A stretch of 64,000 nt of DNA from Ferrovibrio sp965278975 (GCF_965278975.1 NZ_OZ257126.1:1178001-1242000), one strand, 5' to 3'. Positions 34,536-42,835 are shown, numbered from the stretch's first letter. Made by a program: numbers and translations. The notes: generated by a model from the letters alone, not told the origin.

Positions 34536-35768
34536 GTGACTGACGCTGTTCAGCAGCAATACGAAGCCTATCCCTACCCGGCGCGCGATCCGGCCGAGGA
34601 AGCGCAGCGGCTGATCAGTGGCAGCCCGAGCTTCCTGCCGGAAGTGAACCATTATCTCTTTGCCGGGCGGCGCGATTTCCGCCAGCCGTTCCGCGCGCTG
34701 ATTGCCGGCGGCGGCACCGGCGACGGCCTGATCCAGCTGGCGCAATTCCTCCAGCTCACCAGCCAGCAGCTTGGCGGGCCACAGCATGAAGTGGTCTATC
34801 TCGATCTCTCGGCGGCCTCGCGCCGCATCGCCGAGGCGCGCGCCGAGGCACGCGGCCTGACCAATATCCGCTTCATCACCGGCTCGCTGCTCGATGTGGC
34901 GAAGCTGGCGCCCGGCCCTTACGACTACATCGAAAGCTGCGGCGTGCTGCATCATCTGGCCGTGCCGGCCATCGGCCTGGCCTGCCTGGCGACCCAGCTT
35001 GGGCCGAAGGGCGGCCTTGGCCTGATGCTCTATGGCAGCTATGGCCGCGATGGCGTCTATCCATTGCAGACGGCCTTGCGGCAACTGATGCCTGACGAGG
35101 CGACGCCGGAAGAGAAAGTGGCGCTGGCACGGCGGCTGCTCAGTGACCTGCCGGAAGGCAATGCCTTCCGCCGCAATCCGTTCCTGAACGATCACAACAC
35201 GGGCGATGCCGGGCTCTACGACCTGCTGCTGCATACCCAGGACCGCGCCTACACGGTGCCGGAGATCATCGAACTGCTCGATAGCAGCGACCTGGAGCCG
35301 GTGGCCTTCATCGAGCCCTGCCGCTACGACCCGTTAAGCTATCTGAAAGACTCAGGCTTGCGCGAAGCCGCCGCCGCTTTGCCGCAGCTTGAACAGGCAG
35401 CCTTGGCCGAACGGCTCTGCGGCAGCCTCAAGACCCATGTGCTCTATGCCGCACCACGCCATCGTGCGGCGGCCTGCATCGCCTGGCCCGACGATCCGGC
35501 CCTGATCCCCGGCCTGCGCGGCCTGCCGGCAGCAGCTCTCGCCGCCAGCCTGGAAAAGACCGGCAAGCTGGTGGTCACCTTCGAGCGCGACCGCCTGGAA
35601 CTGCTGGCGCCGGAAGGCGCGGGCAAAATCGCGGCATTGATCGACGGACGGCGGAATCTCGGCGAGATCGCCGCAGCCCTGGGCATGAGCTGGATGGAAT
35701 TCCAGAACGCCTATGCCCCGCTGCATGCCCTGCTTACTGGCGTAAACCGGCTGTATCTGCGGGTTTAA
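34536..35768 (+). CDS. Class I SAM-dependent methyltransferase of unknown target
   Basis: A 410-residue protein starting with GTG. The N-terminal QQQYEAYPYPARDP motif is shared by a family of large bacterial methyltransferases. SAM motif I is LIAGGGTGDGLIQLA, the acidic end of strand 2 is in VVYLDLSAASRRIA, and a later motif is ESCGVLHHL. The C-terminal 120 residues resemble a winged-helix-like domain (LIDGRRNLGEIAAALGMSWMEFQ). It is coupled to the quinone reductase gene. Substrate unknown. Confidence 0.8.
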   Translation: MTDAVQQQYEAYPYPARDPAEEAQRLISGSPSFLPEVNHYLFAGRRDFRQPFRALIAGGGTGDGLIQLAQFLQLTSQQLGGPQHEVVYLDLSAASRRIAEARAEARGLTNIRFITGSLLDVAKLAPGPYDYIESCGVLHHLAVPAIGLACLATQLGPKGGLGLMLYGSYGRDGVYPLQTALRQLMPDEATPEEKVALARRLLSDLPEGNAFRRNPFLNDHNTGDAGLYDLLLHTQDRAYTVPEIIELLDSSDLEPVAFIEPCRYDPLSYLKDSGLREAAAALPQLEQAALAERLCGSLKTHVLYAAPRHRAAACIAWPDDPALIPGLRGLPAAALAASLEKTGKLVVTFERDRLELLAPEGAGKIAALIDGRRNLGEIAAALGMSWMEFQNAYAPLHALLTGVNRLYLRV

Positions 35769-35856
35769 AATCCGCGTCGTCTTGCCCGCACTTGATGCAC
35801 GGTTGTCCGGTTGAGCTTTTCGGGGATATCTCCCGACCTTACCCCACAACAAAGAT

Positions 35857-35952
35857 CGTCATGGTCGGCGCAGGCCGACCATCCACGAGTTTTTACTTAT
35901 TTGACCGAAATAAAAAGAACTCGTGGATGCCCCGCCTCCGCGGAGCATGACG
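35857..35952. repeat. Palindromic intergenic repeat, family A, copy 3
   Basis: Opens CGTCATGGTCGG, closes GCATGACG, with ATCCACGAG and CTCGTGGAT as inner arms around TTTTTACTTATTTGACCG. It abuts the DUF4160 remnant. Confidence 0.85.
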
Positions 35953-36107
35953 TTTATCGTTGTTTCCCACTGCGGATCGCCGTGGCGCCAGCGCGCAATA
36001 TGGGCTTTAGTGCCAGTGAGCTTGGCGTGTTAAGCCGGCTTGTGCGGCAACATAAGCCGTTGTTTGTGGAGGCTTGGAATGGCTTCTTTGGCAAAAACCG
36101 CAGCTGA
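35953..36107 (+). pseudogene. C-terminal remnant of a DUF4160 protein
   Basis: The frame reads RIAVAPARNMGFSASELGVL and then LVRQHKPLFVEAWNGFFG before a stop at 36107. This resembles the last 40 or so residues of DUF4160 proteins, where a GFS motif is followed by a helix ending in EAWxxFF. The N-terminal two thirds are absent: a family A repeat ends at 35952 directly before the match. DUF4160 is usually encoded directly upstream of DUF2442, which is intact here and overlaps the remnant by 29 bases. Homology is judged by eye. Confidence 0.5.
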
Positions 36108-36336
36108 TACCCGGGTGCGCCATGTCGCGATTGATGGTGACAAACTGGTGGTCGACCTGATGGATGGCCGCGCCATTGCCGTGCCGCTGGCCTGGTATCC
36201 GCGCCTGTTTGAAGCCACGCCGCAACAGCGTCTCAACTGGCAGATTGCCGGCGGTGGCTACGGCATCCATTGGCCGGATGTCGATGAGGACCTCAGCACC
36301 GATGGCTTGCTGCGCGGCGCTCCGGCGCCGGTTTAG
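36079..36336 (+). CDS. DUF2442 family protein
   Basis: An 85-residue protein: VRHVAIDGDKLVVDLMDGRAIAVPLAWYPRL then TPQQRLNWQIAGGGYGIHWPDVDEDLSTDGLL, the full DUF2442 signature. GGAGG stands 7 bases before the ATG at 36079. DUF2442 is often paired with DUF4160 in what look like small toxin-antitoxin-type modules, but no activity is established. Its partner here is truncated. The 3' end overlaps nadD by 4 bases on the opposite strand. Confidence 0.88.
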   Translation: MASLAKTAADTRVRHVAIDGDKLVVDLMDGRAIAVPLAWYPRLFEATPQQRLNWQIAGGGYGIHWPDVDEDLSTDGLLRGAPAPV

Positions 36337-36938
36337 GCCTTACGCTTCGCCCGTATCGCCGTCGCGCTCAGCGGATTGAGCTTGGTCTTGAGAAACACGA
36401 AGGCAGGGGCTTGGCGTGCAGCCAGTGCGGCGGCCTGGCTCTGCGCCACGCGATAGGGCCGCAATGCTTGAGCCACCAGACTGCTGGAAGCCTTCAGGCT
36501 GTAGCCCGGGCGATCCAGCACCGCTATCGGCATCAGAGCGGCGATATGGCGCCAATCCTGCCAATGGCGCATCTGGCTCAGATTATCGGCCCCCATCAGC
36601 CAGACGAAGCGCATGACGGGATAATGCCGGCGCAACGCGTTAAGCGTATCCGCCGTGTAGCGGGTGCTCAGGCGATCTTCCAAAGCGGTGACGATGATGC
36701 GCGGATGCGACGAAACACGGCGCGCGCCTTCAAGCCGCTGCGCCAGCGGCGCCATGCCCCTGGCGCTTTTCAACGGATTCTGCGGACTGACCAGCCACCA
36801 GACCTGATCGAGCCTCAAGCGATGCAAGGCCGCCAGGCTGATTTCGCGATGCGCCGCATGGGCCGGATTGAACGAACCACCCAGCAGTCCGACGCGCAGG
36901 CGCTGATGCGATCCGAAAGGCGGCGGCAGCTTGATCAG
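36333..36938 (-). CDS. nadD: Nicotinate-nucleotide adenylyltransferase, probable CTG start
   Basis: NadD makes nicotinic acid adenine dinucleotide in NAD synthesis. The frame contains GLLGGSFNPAHAAHREISL (nucleotide-binding GSFNPxHxxH), VWWLVSPQNPLK, RFVWLMGADNLSQMRHWQDW and the ISxTxIR-like LSATAIR. No ATG, GTG or TTG exists between the upstream in-frame stop and GSFNPAH. The best candidate is CTG at 36938, which overlaps the proA stop as CTGA and has AGGTG 6 bases before it, giving 201 residues. A TTG at 36827 would remove the active site. rsfS does not follow, unlike in many relatives. Confidence 0.85.
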   Translation of the reverse strand: MIKLPPPFGSHQRLRVGLLGGSFNPAHAAHREISLAALHRLRLDQVWWLVSPQNPLKSARGMAPLAQRLEGARRVSSHPRIIVTALEDRLSTRYTADTLNALRRHYPVMRFVWLMGADNLSQMRHWQDWRHIAALMPIAVLDRPGYSLKASSSLVAQALRPYRVAQSQAAALAARQAPAFVFLKTKLNPLSATAIRAKRKA

Positions 36939-38209
36939 GGGCGCACCTGGCCGTTGCCGTGCACGAGATACTTAAAGGTGGTGAGCTGTTCCACGCCCAC
37001 TGGGCCACGCGCATGCATCTTGCCGGTGGCGATGCCGATCTCGGCGCCGAAGCCGAATTCGCCGCCATCGGCGAATTGCGTCGAGGCATTATGCAGCAGG
37101 ATGGCGCTGTCGATGCGGCGCATGAATTCCGCCGCATGCATATCGTCCGCCGTCAGGATGCTTTCGGTATGGTGCGAACCGTAGCGTTCGATGTGATCCA
37201 CCGCCGCATCCAGGCCATCGACCACGCGCACGGCGATGATGGCATCGAGATATTCGGTTGCCCAATCTTCCTCGGTCGCCGGCTTTACGCGGGCATCCAC
37301 AGCCTGCGTCTCGGCATCGCCGCGCACTTCGCAGCCGGCATCGAGCAGCATCTGCACCAGAGGCTTCAGATGCGTCACCACGGCTTTGCGTTCGATGAGC
37401 AGGGTTTCCGCCGAACCGCAAACGCCGGTGCGGCGCAGCTTGGCATTGAGCACAATGCTCTTGGCCATGGCGAGGTCAGCAGAAGCCTCGACATAGACAT
37501 GGCAATTGCCTTCGAGATGGGCAAAGACCGGCACACGGCTTTCCGCCTGCACCCGCGCCACTAGGCTTTTGCCGCCGCGCGGCACGATCACATCCAGCCA
37601 TTGCGATGCCGCCAGCATGGCGCCGACGAGGGCGCGATCCGTGGTCGGCACCAATTGGATCGCCGCTGCCGGCAAGCCAGCCTCTCGCAGGCCCGCCACT
37701 AGCGCGGCATGGATGGCGCGGCTGGAATTGAAACTTTCCGAACCGCCGCGCAGGATGCAGGCATTGCCGGCCTTGAGGCACAGCCCGCCGGCATCGGCGG
37801 TGACATTGGGGCGGCTTTCGTAGATCACGCCGATGCTGCCGAGCGGCGTGCGCACGCGCTGGAAGCGCAGGCCATTGGGCCGCGTCCATTCGGCGGTGAC
37901 GGCACCGACCGGATCGGGCAGGGCTGCGATATCCTCAAGCCCGACGGCAATGCTTTCGATACGCGAGGCGTTCAGTTCCAGGCGATCAAGCAGCGCGCCG
38001 CTCAAGCCCTTGGCTTTAGCCGCCACCATATCCTCGGCATTGGCCGCCAGGATCGCCGGCGCATTGGCACGGATCGCCTTCGCCGCCGCCAGCAGGGCGC
38101 GGTTCTTCTGCTCCGGCGAGGCGATGCTGAGCTGCTGCGCGGCGGCGCGCGCGGCGCGGCCGAGTTCGTTCATCAGTTCGGTGGCATCGGTCTGGATCAG
38201 CGCGTTCAT
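36935..38209 (-). CDS. proA: Glutamate-5-semialdehyde dehydrogenase (gamma-glutamyl phosphate reductase)
   Basis: ProA reduces gamma-glutamyl phosphate to the semialdehyde in proline synthesis. The 424-residue product has the aldehyde dehydrogenase fold with IGVIYESRPNVTADAGGLCLKAGNACILRGGSE (shown in part), the catalytic cysteine in RRTGVCGSAETLL, and HHTESILTADDMHAAEF. It lies 24 bases after proB, and its stop overlaps the presumed nadD start. Confidence 0.97.
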   Translation of the reverse strand: MNALIQTDATELMNELGRAARAAAQQLSIASPEQKNRALLAAAKAIRANAPAILAANAEDMVAAKAKGLSGALLDRLELNASRIESIAVGLEDIAALPDPVGAVTAEWTRPNGLRFQRVRTPLGSIGVIYESRPNVTADAGGLCLKAGNACILRGGSESFNSSRAIHAALVAGLREAGLPAAAIQLVPTTDRALVGAMLAASQWLDVIVPRGGKSLVARVQAESRVPVFAHLEGNCHVYVEASADLAMAKSIVLNAKLRRTGVCGSAETLLIERKAVVTHLKPLVQMLLDAGCEVRGDAETQAVDARVKPATEEDWATEYLDAIIAVRVVDGLDAAVDHIERYGSHHTESILTADDMHAAEFMRRIDSAILLHNASTQFADGGEFGFGAEIGIATGKMHARGPVGVEQLTTFKYLVHGNGQVRP

Positions 38210-38233
38210 GGTAGAGCCTATCTAGCGCGGTCC

Positions 38234-39349
38234 CTAGCGCAGGACCAGATCATCGCGATGGATCATCTCGTCGCGCCCAGCGTAGCCGAGAAGGGCAGCG
38301 ATTTCATTGGATTTATGGCCCATGATGCGGCGTGCATCCTCATCGGCATAGGCTGAAAGCCCCTGCGCGATCAGATTGCCTTCCGCATCCAGCACCTGCA
38401 CGGCATCGCCGCGCTGGAAGCGGCCATGCACGGCGGTGATGCCGGCGGGCAGTAGCGAGCGGCCGCGCTTCAGCGCCTGGGCGGCACCGGCATCGATGGT
38501 GAGCATGCCCTGGGCATTGAGATGGCCGGCGATCCACTGCTTGCGCGCCGTGGCCGGCGAACCCGACGCACGGAACCAGGTGCAACGGCCGCCATCGAGA
38601 ATCTGCTGGATCGGATGCAGCTTCTTGCCATTGGCGATCACCATGGCGCAGCCCGCCCCCACGGCGATCTTCGCCGCCATGATCTTGGTGATCATGCCAC
38701 CCCGGCCGAGGCCCGAGCGCGACACGCCGGCCATCGCCTCGATCTCCGGCGTGACGGCTTTCACTTCGCCCAGGAATTTGGCTTCCGGGTCGATGCCGGG
38801 ATCGGCGGTATAGAGGCCATCGATATCGGAGAGCAGGATCAGGCTGTCGGCCGAGATCATCTGCGCCACGCGGGCGGCCAGCCGGTCATTGTCGCCGAAG
38901 CGGATTTCAGCGGTGGCGACGGTATCGTTCTCGTTCACCACCGGCACCACGCCGAGGCCGAGCAGCGTATTGGCGGTCTCGCGCGCATTGAGGTAATGCC
39001 GGCGCGATTCCGTATCGCCCAGCGTCAGCAGGATCTGCGCGGTTTTCAGTTCATGCTTGGCCAAAGCCTCGGCCCAGGCAGCGGAAAGCCGGATCTGGCC
39101 GGCAGCGGCCGCCGCCTGGCTTTCCTCCAGCCGCAGCGCGCGCGGCTCCAGCCCCAGCACGCGGCGGCCCAGAGCGATGGCGCCGGATGACACCACCAGC
39201 ACTTCCTTGCCCTGTTCACGCAAGGCGGCGATATCGGCCACCAGAGCCTGCAGCCACTGGCCGCGCAAGGTGCCCTTCTCGCCATCGACCAGCAGGCTGG
39301 AGCCGACCTTGACGACAACGCGGCGGGATTTTTTCAGATGCTCGCTCAT
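38234..39349 (-). CDS. proB: Glutamate 5-kinase
   Basis: ProB phosphorylates glutamate with ATP, the feedback-controlled first step of proline synthesis. The 371-residue product has the amino-acid kinase domain (VVVKVGSSLLVDGEKG, VVSSGAIALGRRVLG, VVNENDTVATAEIRFGDND, LSDIDGLYTADP) and a C-terminal PUA domain (GTLTIDAGAAQAL-like start, RFQRGDAVQVLDAEGNLIAQG). The start overlaps the obgE stop by 4 bases. Confidence 0.97.
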   Translation of the reverse strand: MSEHLKKSRRVVVKVGSSLLVDGEKGTLRGQWLQALVADIAALREQGKEVLVVSSGAIALGRRVLGLEPRALRLEESQAAAAAGQIRLSAAWAEALAKHELKTAQILLTLGDTESRRHYLNARETANTLLGLGVVPVVNENDTVATAEIRFGDNDRLAARVAQMISADSLILLSDIDGLYTADPGIDPEAKFLGEVKAVTPEIEAMAGVSRSGLGRGGMITKIMAAKIAVGAGCAMVIANGKKLHPIQQILDGGRCTWFRASGSPATARKQWIAGHLNAQGMLTIDAGAAQALKRGRSLLPAGITAVHGRFQRGDAVQVLDAEGNLIAQGLSAYADEDARRIMGHKSNEIAALLGYAGRDEMIHRDDLVLR

Positions 39350-40365
39350 AGCCCGGCGGCCGCTTTTTCCTCGGCGCGGGTCATCGCCACCTGCTCGTAA
39401 AGCGCCTGCACCACCGCGTCGATGCCATCGCCAGAAACGCCCGACAGCACGAAGACCGGCCGCTTGGCGGCGCGCTTCAGCTTCTGCACCTTGGCCTTCA
39501 GTTCATCGGGCGGGATCGCATCGGCCTTGTTCAGGCCGATGATTTCCGGCTTGTCCTCAAGGCCGGCGCCATAGGCGGCCAGTTCCTTGCGGATCATGCG
39601 CCAATGCTTCACCGGCTCCGGCTCGGTGCCATCCAGCAGATGCAGGATCACGGCGCAGCGTTCGACATGGCCGAGGAAGCGCGTGCCGAGGCCAGCACCT
39701 TCGGAGGCGCCTTCGATCAGGCCGGGCAGATCGGCGAGCACGAATTCATGATCCTTGAACCGCACCACGCCAAGCTGCGGCTTCAAGGTGGTGAAGGGAT
39801 AATCGGCGATCTTGGGCTTGGCGCGGCTGACGCGGCTCAGGAATGTCGACTTGCCGGCATTGGGCAGGCCGACCAGGCCGGCATCGGCGATCAGCTTGAG
39901 GCGCAGCCAGATCCACTTGCTTTCATTCGGCCAGCCCGGATCGCCGCGGCGCGGCGCGCGGTTGGTGGCACTCTTGAAATGCTCGTTGCCATGGCCGCCA
40001 TCGCCGCCCTTGCAGAGCAGCACGCGCTGGCCGATCTCGGTCAGGTCGGCAATCAGCGTCTCGCCATCCTCGTCGAGAATCTCGGTGCCCTTCGGCACTT
40101 TCAGCACCACCGGCGGACTATCGGCGCCGGTGCGGCTGCGGCCCATGCCATGGCCGCCGCGCTGGGCGCGGAAATGCTGCTGGTAGCGGTAGTCGATCAG
40201 GGTGTTGAGGCCATCGACACATTCCACCCAGACATCGCCGCCCCGGCCGCCATTGCCGCCATCGGGGCCGCCATACTCGATGAATTTCTCACGCCGGAAG
40301 CTGACGGCGCCGGGACCACCCTGGCCGCTCTCGACATAGACTTTGGCTTGATCAAGGAACTTCAT
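39346..40365 (-). CDS. obgE: GTPase Obg/CgtA
   Basis: ObgE is an essential GTPase of 50S ribosome maturation and stress control. The 339-residue protein opens MKFLDQAKVYVESGQGGPGAVSFRREKF, the glycine-rich OBG fold. The G domain has GLPNAGKST (G1), DLPGLIEGASEGAGLG (G3) and GLNKADAIP (G4). There is no extra C-terminal OCT domain. It sits between rpmA and proB as in most alphaproteobacteria. Confidence 0.97.
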   Translation of the reverse strand: MKFLDQAKVYVESGQGGPGAVSFRREKFIEYGGPDGGNGGRGGDVWVECVDGLNTLIDYRYQQHFRAQRGGHGMGRSRTGADSPPVVLKVPKGTEILDEDGETLIADLTEIGQRVLLCKGGDGGHGNEHFKSATNRAPRRGDPGWPNESKWIWLRLKLIADAGLVGLPNAGKSTFLSRVSRAKPKIADYPFTTLKPQLGVVRFKDHEFVLADLPGLIEGASEGAGLGTRFLGHVERCAVILHLLDGTEPEPVKHWRMIRKELAAYGAGLEDKPEIIGLNKADAIPPDELKAKVQKLKRAAKRPVFVLSGVSGDGIDAVVQALYEQVAMTRAEEKAAAGL

Positions 40366-40386
40366 GGTTTTGACTCATCGGAAACG

Positions 40387-40416
40387 AAAAAGGGGAATGG
40401 CCTGCGCCATTCCCCT
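40387..40416 (-). terminator. Terminator between rpmA and obgE
   Basis: On the minus strand GGGGAATGG-cgcagg-CCATTCCCC is followed by TTTTT. It would end most rplU-rpmA transcripts before obgE and so set a lower level for the GTPase and proline genes. Confidence 0.8.
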
Positions 40417-40451
40417 CAAATTCGTCTCAACCTTGGGAAGGCGCGTATGAG

Positions 40452-40724
40452 TTACGCCTCCGCCGGAACGCCCTGGGGCAGCACCGACACATAGTCGCGG
40501 CCCTTCTTGCCGTCGTGGAACTTGACCTGGCCATCGGACAGGGCGAACAGAGTGTGGTCCTTGCCGAGGCCGACATTCTTGCCCGGGTGCACCTTGGTGC
40601 CACGCTGGCGGATGATGATGTTGCCGGCCAGAACGACTTCGCCGCCGAACTTCTTGACGCCGAGGCGCTTGCTCTGGGAGTCGCGACCGTTGCGGGAGGA
40701 ACCGCCAGCTTTTTTGTGGGCCAT
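40452..40724 (-). CDS. rpmA: 50S ribosomal protein L27
   Basis: The 90-residue protein begins MAHKKAGGSSRNGRDSQSKR with the flexible N-terminal arm that reaches the peptidyl transferase centre, then GNIIIRQRGTKVHPGKNVGLGKDHTLFA (shown in part). AGGAG precedes the ATG. It follows rplU by 50 bases. Confidence 0.98.
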   Translation of the reverse strand: MAHKKAGGSSRNGRDSQSKRLGVKKFGGEVVLAGNIIIRQRGTKVHPGKNVGLGKDHTLFALSDGQVKFHDGKKGRDYVSVLPQGVPAEA

Positions 40725-40774
40725 AGTCTTCTCCTAAATCCTGACGTGTCGGCTTGCGCCGAAGTGTTGGCGGC

Positions 40775-41086
40775 TTACGCCGCGATGTTGGTGATCTTGA
40801 CCGACAGGTAATCCTGGCGGTGGCCGTTCTTGCGGCGGGAATTCTGCCGGCGGCGCTTCTTGAAGATGATCAGCTTTTCGCCACGGGTGCGGCCGATGAC
40901 CTCGGCAGTGACCTTGGCGCCAGCCAGGAACGGCTTGCCCAGCTTCACGCCGGCATCGCCGCCAACGGCCAGCACCTTGTCGAACTCGATGGTGGCACCG
41001 GCTTCACCGGCGACCAGCTCGACTTCGAGCACGTCGCCCGCCGCCACCTTGTACTGCTTACCGCCGGTCTTGATCACTGCGAACAT
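40775..41086 (-). CDS. rplU: 50S ribosomal protein L21
   Basis: The 103-residue protein starts MFAVIKTGGKQYKVAAGDVLEVE and ends with the basic KKRRRQNSRRKNGHRQDYLSVKI region typical of L21. It is the first gene of the rplU-rpmA transcript, with a strong promoter about 65 bases upstream and a structured leader. Confidence 0.98.
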   Translation of the reverse strand: MFAVIKTGGKQYKVAAGDVLEVELVAGEAGATIEFDKVLAVGGDAGVKLGKPFLAGAKVTAEVIGRTRGEKLIIFKKRRRQNSRRKNGHRQDYLSVKITNIAA

Positions 41087-41103
41087 AGGCCCAATCCATG
41101 TAA

Positions 41104-41149
41104 AATGGCGGCGCTCCGCAGATGCGGCGCCACCGGAATTCCGAGGTGG
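41104..41149 (-). promoter_or_regulatory. Structured leader of rplU
   Basis: Two hairpins fit in the leader: CCACC-tcggaattcc-GGTGG (41149-41130) and a GC-rich GGCGCCGCA/TGCGG-tc-GCGCC stem (41131-41110), followed by an A/T patch before the ATG. Ribosomal protein leaders often bind the encoded protein; that is inference here. Confidence 0.35.
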
Positions 41150-41152
41150 CGC

Positions 41153-41180
41153 ACTATAGCCGCCGAAACCCCTCTGTCAA
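41153..41180 (-). promoter_or_regulatory. Promoter of rplU-rpmA
   Basis: TTGACA (41180-41175) and TATAGT (41158-41153) separated by 16 bases: the best sigma-70-type match in the window, as expected for ribosomal protein genes. Confidence 0.75.
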
Positions 41181-41292
41181 CCCCGGATTCCGGCTTTGGC
41201 GCGGGCGGTCCGGGCAGTGCCGATGTTCCTAATTGATTCTTGTCATTAAACTATCTCTGCCACCCATGGGCCGAATCTGCTAATCGGGCCGG

Positions 41293-42195
41293 ATGGACCT
41301 GCCCGCCTACCGCCGCCGGCTGCTAATCATCTACAATCCCACCGCCGGCCGGCGCAAACGGGCCCGGCTGGAAGCCTATCTCGATCTGCTGGAAGAAGCC
41401 GGCTGCGCGGTGGAATACCGCCCCACCACCCGGCGCGGCGATGCCGAAGCCTTTGCCAATGACGCCCTGGCCGAGCGCTATGATGCCGTGGTGGCCGCTG
41501 GCGGCGACGGCACCATCGCCGAGGTGGCCAACGGGTTGCCGAAAGCCGGCGCGGCGCCGCTCGGCATCTTTCCCTTGGGCACCGCCAATGTGCTGGCCGC
41601 CGAGATCGGCCTGCCGCTCAAGCCTGAGGCGGTGATGGAGGCGGTGCTGCACGGGCCCGACCGGGCGATCTATCCCGGCTTCGTTGAAAGCGGTGGCATG
41701 ATTCGCCTGTTCACCATCATGGCCGGTGTCGGCTTCGACGCCCATGTGGTAGCCGACCTGCCGCCGAAGCTGAAACGCGCGCTGGGCAAGGGCGCTTATG
41801 TGATCGAGTCGATGCGCCAACTTGTGCGCTGGCCGGGGCGGCAATACCGGCTGGACATCGACGGCCAGAATTTCGAGGCCTGCTCGGCGATCATCGCCAA
41901 GGGGCATTTCTATGCTGGCCGATTCATCTGCTGTCCCGATGCCCGGCTGGATGCGCCGGATTTCCAGATCTGCCTGCTGCGAATGCCGGGCAAGATCGGC
42001 GTGCTGCGCGCGTCCGTGGCGATGACGCTCGGCTTCCTGCCCAGATTGCCGGAAATCACCCTGCTGCGTGGCAAATCGGTGAAGATCACCGGCATTGCCG
42101 GCGATCCGGTGCAGGCCGATGGCGATATCGCCGGGCATCTGCCGGCAAGCATCACCGTGGGGGCAGAGCCCCTGCGGCTGATCATGCCGCGTTAA
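41293..42195 (+). CDS. Diacylglycerol kinase-family lipid kinase (YegS/BmrU-like)
   Basis: A 300-residue lipid kinase. LLIIYNPTAGRRKRARLEAYL opens the fold, VVAAGGDGTIAEVANGL is the nucleotide-binding GGDGT motif, and IFPLGTANVLAAEIGLP the next conserved block. Members phosphorylate diacylglycerol, phosphatidylglycerol, sphingosine or ceramide; the substrate here is open. Its stop codon overlaps the TetR gene stop by 4 bases on the other strand. Confidence 0.9.
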   Translation: MDLPAYRRRLLIIYNPTAGRRKRARLEAYLDLLEEAGCAVEYRPTTRRGDAEAFANDALAERYDAVVAAGGDGTIAEVANGLPKAGAAPLGIFPLGTANVLAAEIGLPLKPEAVMEAVLHGPDRAIYPGFVESGGMIRLFTIMAGVGFDAHVVADLPPKLKRALGKGAYVIESMRQLVRWPGRQYRLDIDGQNFEACSAIIAKGHFYAGRFICCPDARLDAPDFQICLLRMPGKIGVLRASVAMTLGFLPRLPEITLLRGKSVKITGIAGDPVQADGDIAGHLPASITVGAEPLRLIMPR

Positions 42196-42797
42196 TCGAG
42201 TAACGCCGCCACTTCGCGCAGCAGCAAAGGCTTGAAGGCGGCAATCAGCGCATCGCCTTCTGCACGCGGCATCGCCACCGCCAGGCGCACCGAGCTGCAC
42301 AACAGATACATCAGCAGAAAAGCGCGCGTCTCAATATCGCCTGGGATAGCCGGCACCAGGCGGCGCAGGGTGTTGGCGAGGCAGGCGGCATGCCATCGGC
42401 CATCTTCCAGGTCCATATCCTGCAACGCCTTGTCGGCCTGGGTACCGGACCAGATATCGCGCATCGCCGGCTCGGCCAGGAACATGGCGTAATAGGCATC
42501 GATGATGCGCAGCAGTGCCGGCCCCAGTTCGGCCGCCGCCGTCACCGCGCCCAGTTCGCCGCCGACACAGGCACGGCCTTCCTCGTTATAGCGTTCCGCC
42601 AGGGCACGGATCACCGCCGCCTTGTCGGGGAAATACTGGTAGAGCGAGCCGATCGAGACTCCGGCCTGCTGCGCCACATCGGACATGCGCAACGCCTCGC
42701 TGCCCTGGGCAGCGATCAGATCGCGGCTCACGCCTAGCAGGCGCTCGACGCGCTCGCGGCTGCGGCGCTGAGTCGGCAGGCGGCGGCTTTCGCTCAA
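42192..42797 (-). CDS. TetR-family transcriptional repressor
   Basis: A 201-residue TetR regulator. The helix-turn-helix is MSDVAQQAGVSIGSLYQYFPDKAAVIRAL near residues 35-65 (shown across its length), followed by a helical ligand domain. The TTG at 42797 with GGAG six bases before it is preferred; the open frame continues to an ATG at 42893, but that extension runs through the operators and has no HTH-family character. It is divergent from the NmrA-like gene, which it probably represses together with itself. Confidence 0.88.
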   Translation of the reverse strand: MSESRRLPTQRRSRERVERLLGVSRDLIAAQGSEALRMSDVAQQAGVSIGSLYQYFPDKAAVIRALAERYNEEGRACVGGELGAVTAAAELGPALLRIIDAYYAMFLAEPAMRDIWSGTQADKALQDMDLEDGRWHAACLANTLRRLVPAIPGDIETRAFLLMYLLCSSVRLAVAMPRAEGDALIAAFKPLLLREVAALLD

Positions 42798-42814
42798 AAC
42801 AGACTCCAAAAGAA

Positions 42815-42835
42815 AATGTGAGGAATACTCATTTT
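42815..42835. promoter_or_regulatory. TetR operator, site 1
   Basis: AATGTGAG-gaa-TACTCATTTT, a near-palindrome 18 bases upstream of the TetR start. It matches site 2 at the AATGTGAG and TACTCA half sites with the same spacing. Confidence 0.65.

Noticed and set aside
15151..35952. Repeat families A and B as a CRISPR array
   Set aside because: Copies are single, far apart, palindromic and in intergenic gaps; there are no regular spacers and no cas genes.
36333..36827. nadD starting at the TTG at 36827
   Set aside because: It would delete GSFNPAHxxH, the nucleotide-binding site needed for activity.
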